Shown: positions 63,372 to 64,000 of the stretch, piece by piece
Layout of the letters: every line of letters starts with the position of its first letter
Numbering within the stretch: position 1 is the stretch's first letter
The notes under the pieces: generated by a model
Told to the model about the DNA's origin: nothing
Databases searched by the model: none
The model's input: only the letters and a program-made list of their open reading frames with translations
Made by a program: the position numbers and the translations under genes
Source of the DNA: Pseudomonas corrugata
GTDB lineage: Bacteria > Pseudomonadota > Gammaproteobacteria > Pseudomonadales > Pseudomonadaceae
Direction: 5' to 3'
DNA length: 64,000 bases
NCBI RefSeq assembly: GCF_001269905.1
Contig: NZ_LHVK01000031.1
Coordinates: 62,001-126,000, forward strand

Positions 63372-63566
63372 ATGCCCACGCAAAACCCGCACCGCATCGT
63401 CGGCCTGTGCACCTCCGGCAAGGTGTACAACGTGCTGACCGAGCTCAAGCACCTGGAAGGCCATCGCACAGCCAAGTTCCTGTCTTTGTTGACGGAAAAC
63501 CTGGTGCGCAAGGGCGTGCTCAATGAACGGGAAGTGGTGCATATGCTTGATCTGGTCGTCGACTGA
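63372..63566 (+). CDS. Conserved small protein, 64 aa
   Basis: The ATG at 63372 has GAAGG upstream; the open frame before it (from 63174) is non-coding leader. The protein MPTQNPHRIVGLCTSGKVYN... is helical and basic with no membrane segment. I do not recognise a named family. It stands alone, with 246 bases to the tRNA. Confidence 0.6.
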   Translation: MPTQNPHRIVGLCTSGKVYNVLTELKHLEGHRTAKFLSLLTENLVRKGVLNEREVVHMLDLVVD

Positions 63567-63654
63567 GCGGCATCGATTCCCACTATTGAAGCGGTTGATT
63601 TTTCCCCTTGCCGGCTGAGTCGTAAGGTAACCCCATCGATAGATGGAGGTTCCC

Positions 63655-63837
63655 ATGCTCAATATTCAAATCATGTCTGTCATTGGCAGCGCCGTCCCCG
63701 CCGCACTCCGTGAACGCGGCCTGTTGGCCTGCTGGTATCTGGTCCAGGACGGGGTCACCATCAGCGGTCCGCTGACGTCACTGCCCGCCGCCCAGGCCTT
63801 GTCGCAGCGCATCGGCACCTACATGTTGAGCGCCTAA
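63655..63837 (+). CDS. Small protein, 60 aa
   Basis: Starts at 63655 with TGGAGG seven bases upstream. The sequence 'ALRERGLLACWYLVQDGVTISGPLTSLPAAQALSQRIGTYML' has the look of a compact beta-alpha protein. It is unrecognised. Confidence 0.5.
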   Translation: MLNIQIMSVIGSAVPAALRERGLLACWYLVQDGVTISGPLTSLPAAQALSQRIGTYMLSA

Positions 63838-63842
63838 GACCG

Positions 63843-64000
63843 CTAGGGCAATTTCACCCGGGGCGCGCTTTCGACAAACAAGGCCCAGCTGGAAATGAAC
63901 AAGGCGGCGATGAGAGGCCCGATCACGAACCCGTTCAGCCCGAACACCGCCAGGCCGCCCAGTGTCGAGACCAGGACCATATAATCGGGCATCTTGGTGT
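63843..64000 (-). CDS. AI-2E family transporter, C-terminal part
   Basis: The minus-strand frame running off the right edge encodes the last 52 residues 'TKMPDYMVLVSTLGGLAVFG...IGPLIAALFISSWALF', ending at TAG 63843-63845. The STLGGLAVFGLNGFVIGP pattern is characteristic of the UPF0118/AI-2E family permeases. The rest lies beyond the window. Confidence 0.7.
   Translation of the reverse strand, partial: TKMPDYMVLVSTLGGLAVFGLNGFVIGPLIAALFISSWALFVESAPRVKLP

Overview
The window looks like a chromosome segment of a Pseudomonas of the fluorescens group. The basis is GC-rich coding sequence, many REP-type palindromes with the core GTGGGAGCGRGCYTGCTCGCGA, and a gene order (SDR-metZ-purF-cvpA-dedD-folC-accD-trpF-truA-fimV-usg/asd paralog-asd-leuB-methyltransferase-leuD-leuC, then gltX, uvrB and an aminotransferase) that I recognise from the Pseudomonas core genome. 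No database search was run; family names come from motifs read in the translations.

Layout. 1-4.5 kb: 3' end of a very large hemagglutinin/CdiA-like two-partner-secretion exoprotein with a divergent C-terminal toxin-like domain, a probable immunity gene, and AT-rich orphan cassettes. 4.5-6.5 kb: two lipoproteins, then a DUF6124-type small protein behind a folded leader RNA. 6.6-14.3 kb: accessory metabolism and regulation (LRR protein, SDR plus AraC regulator, DMT and MFS exporters with an HxlR regulator, tautomerase plus LysR). 14.3-18.3 kb: a copper-handling cluster (copper chaperone, CopA-type ATPase with a YHS domain, DUF2933 protein, Met-rich periplasmic protein, membrane protein) with two MerR/CueR-type operator dyads. 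18.4-22.5 kb: a mobile patch next to a tRNA-Val: an intact IS3-family element with an A6G frameshift site abutting an IS66 remnant, a zeta-toxin gene interrupted by an in-frame TGA, and a phage-like fragment.

22.7-29.2 kb: a PuuB-like oxidoreductase, PhzF and LysE-type genes, a MocR regulator with a perfect dyad in the divergent promoter, and a long PNPOx/ferredoxin-reductase/2Fe-2S fusion. 29.4-29.9 kb: tRNA-Val and two tRNA-Asp genes. 29.9-48.5 kb: the conserved biosynthetic block, all on the minus strand, serving methionine, purine, folate, fatty acid, tryptophan, lysine/threonine/methionine (asd) and leucine synthesis plus the polar hub protein FimV. 48.7-52.9 kb: a LysR regulator divergent from leuC, then a five-PAS GGDEF-EAL protein. 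53.1-56.7 kb: a small heat-shock protein with sigma-32 promoter and ROSE-like RNA thermometer, dusC, a thioesterase, a hydrolase and a TetR regulator.

56.9-64 kb: a duplicated tRNA-Glu/tRNA-Ala unit downstream of gltX, then uvrB, an aromatic/aspartate aminotransferase, tRNA-Asn, two small conserved ORFs and the 3' end of an AI-2E family transporter. The most unusual material is the exoprotein toxin/immunity tail, the leader RNA of the DUF6124 gene, and the tRNA-Val-linked mobile patch with its broken zeta toxin.
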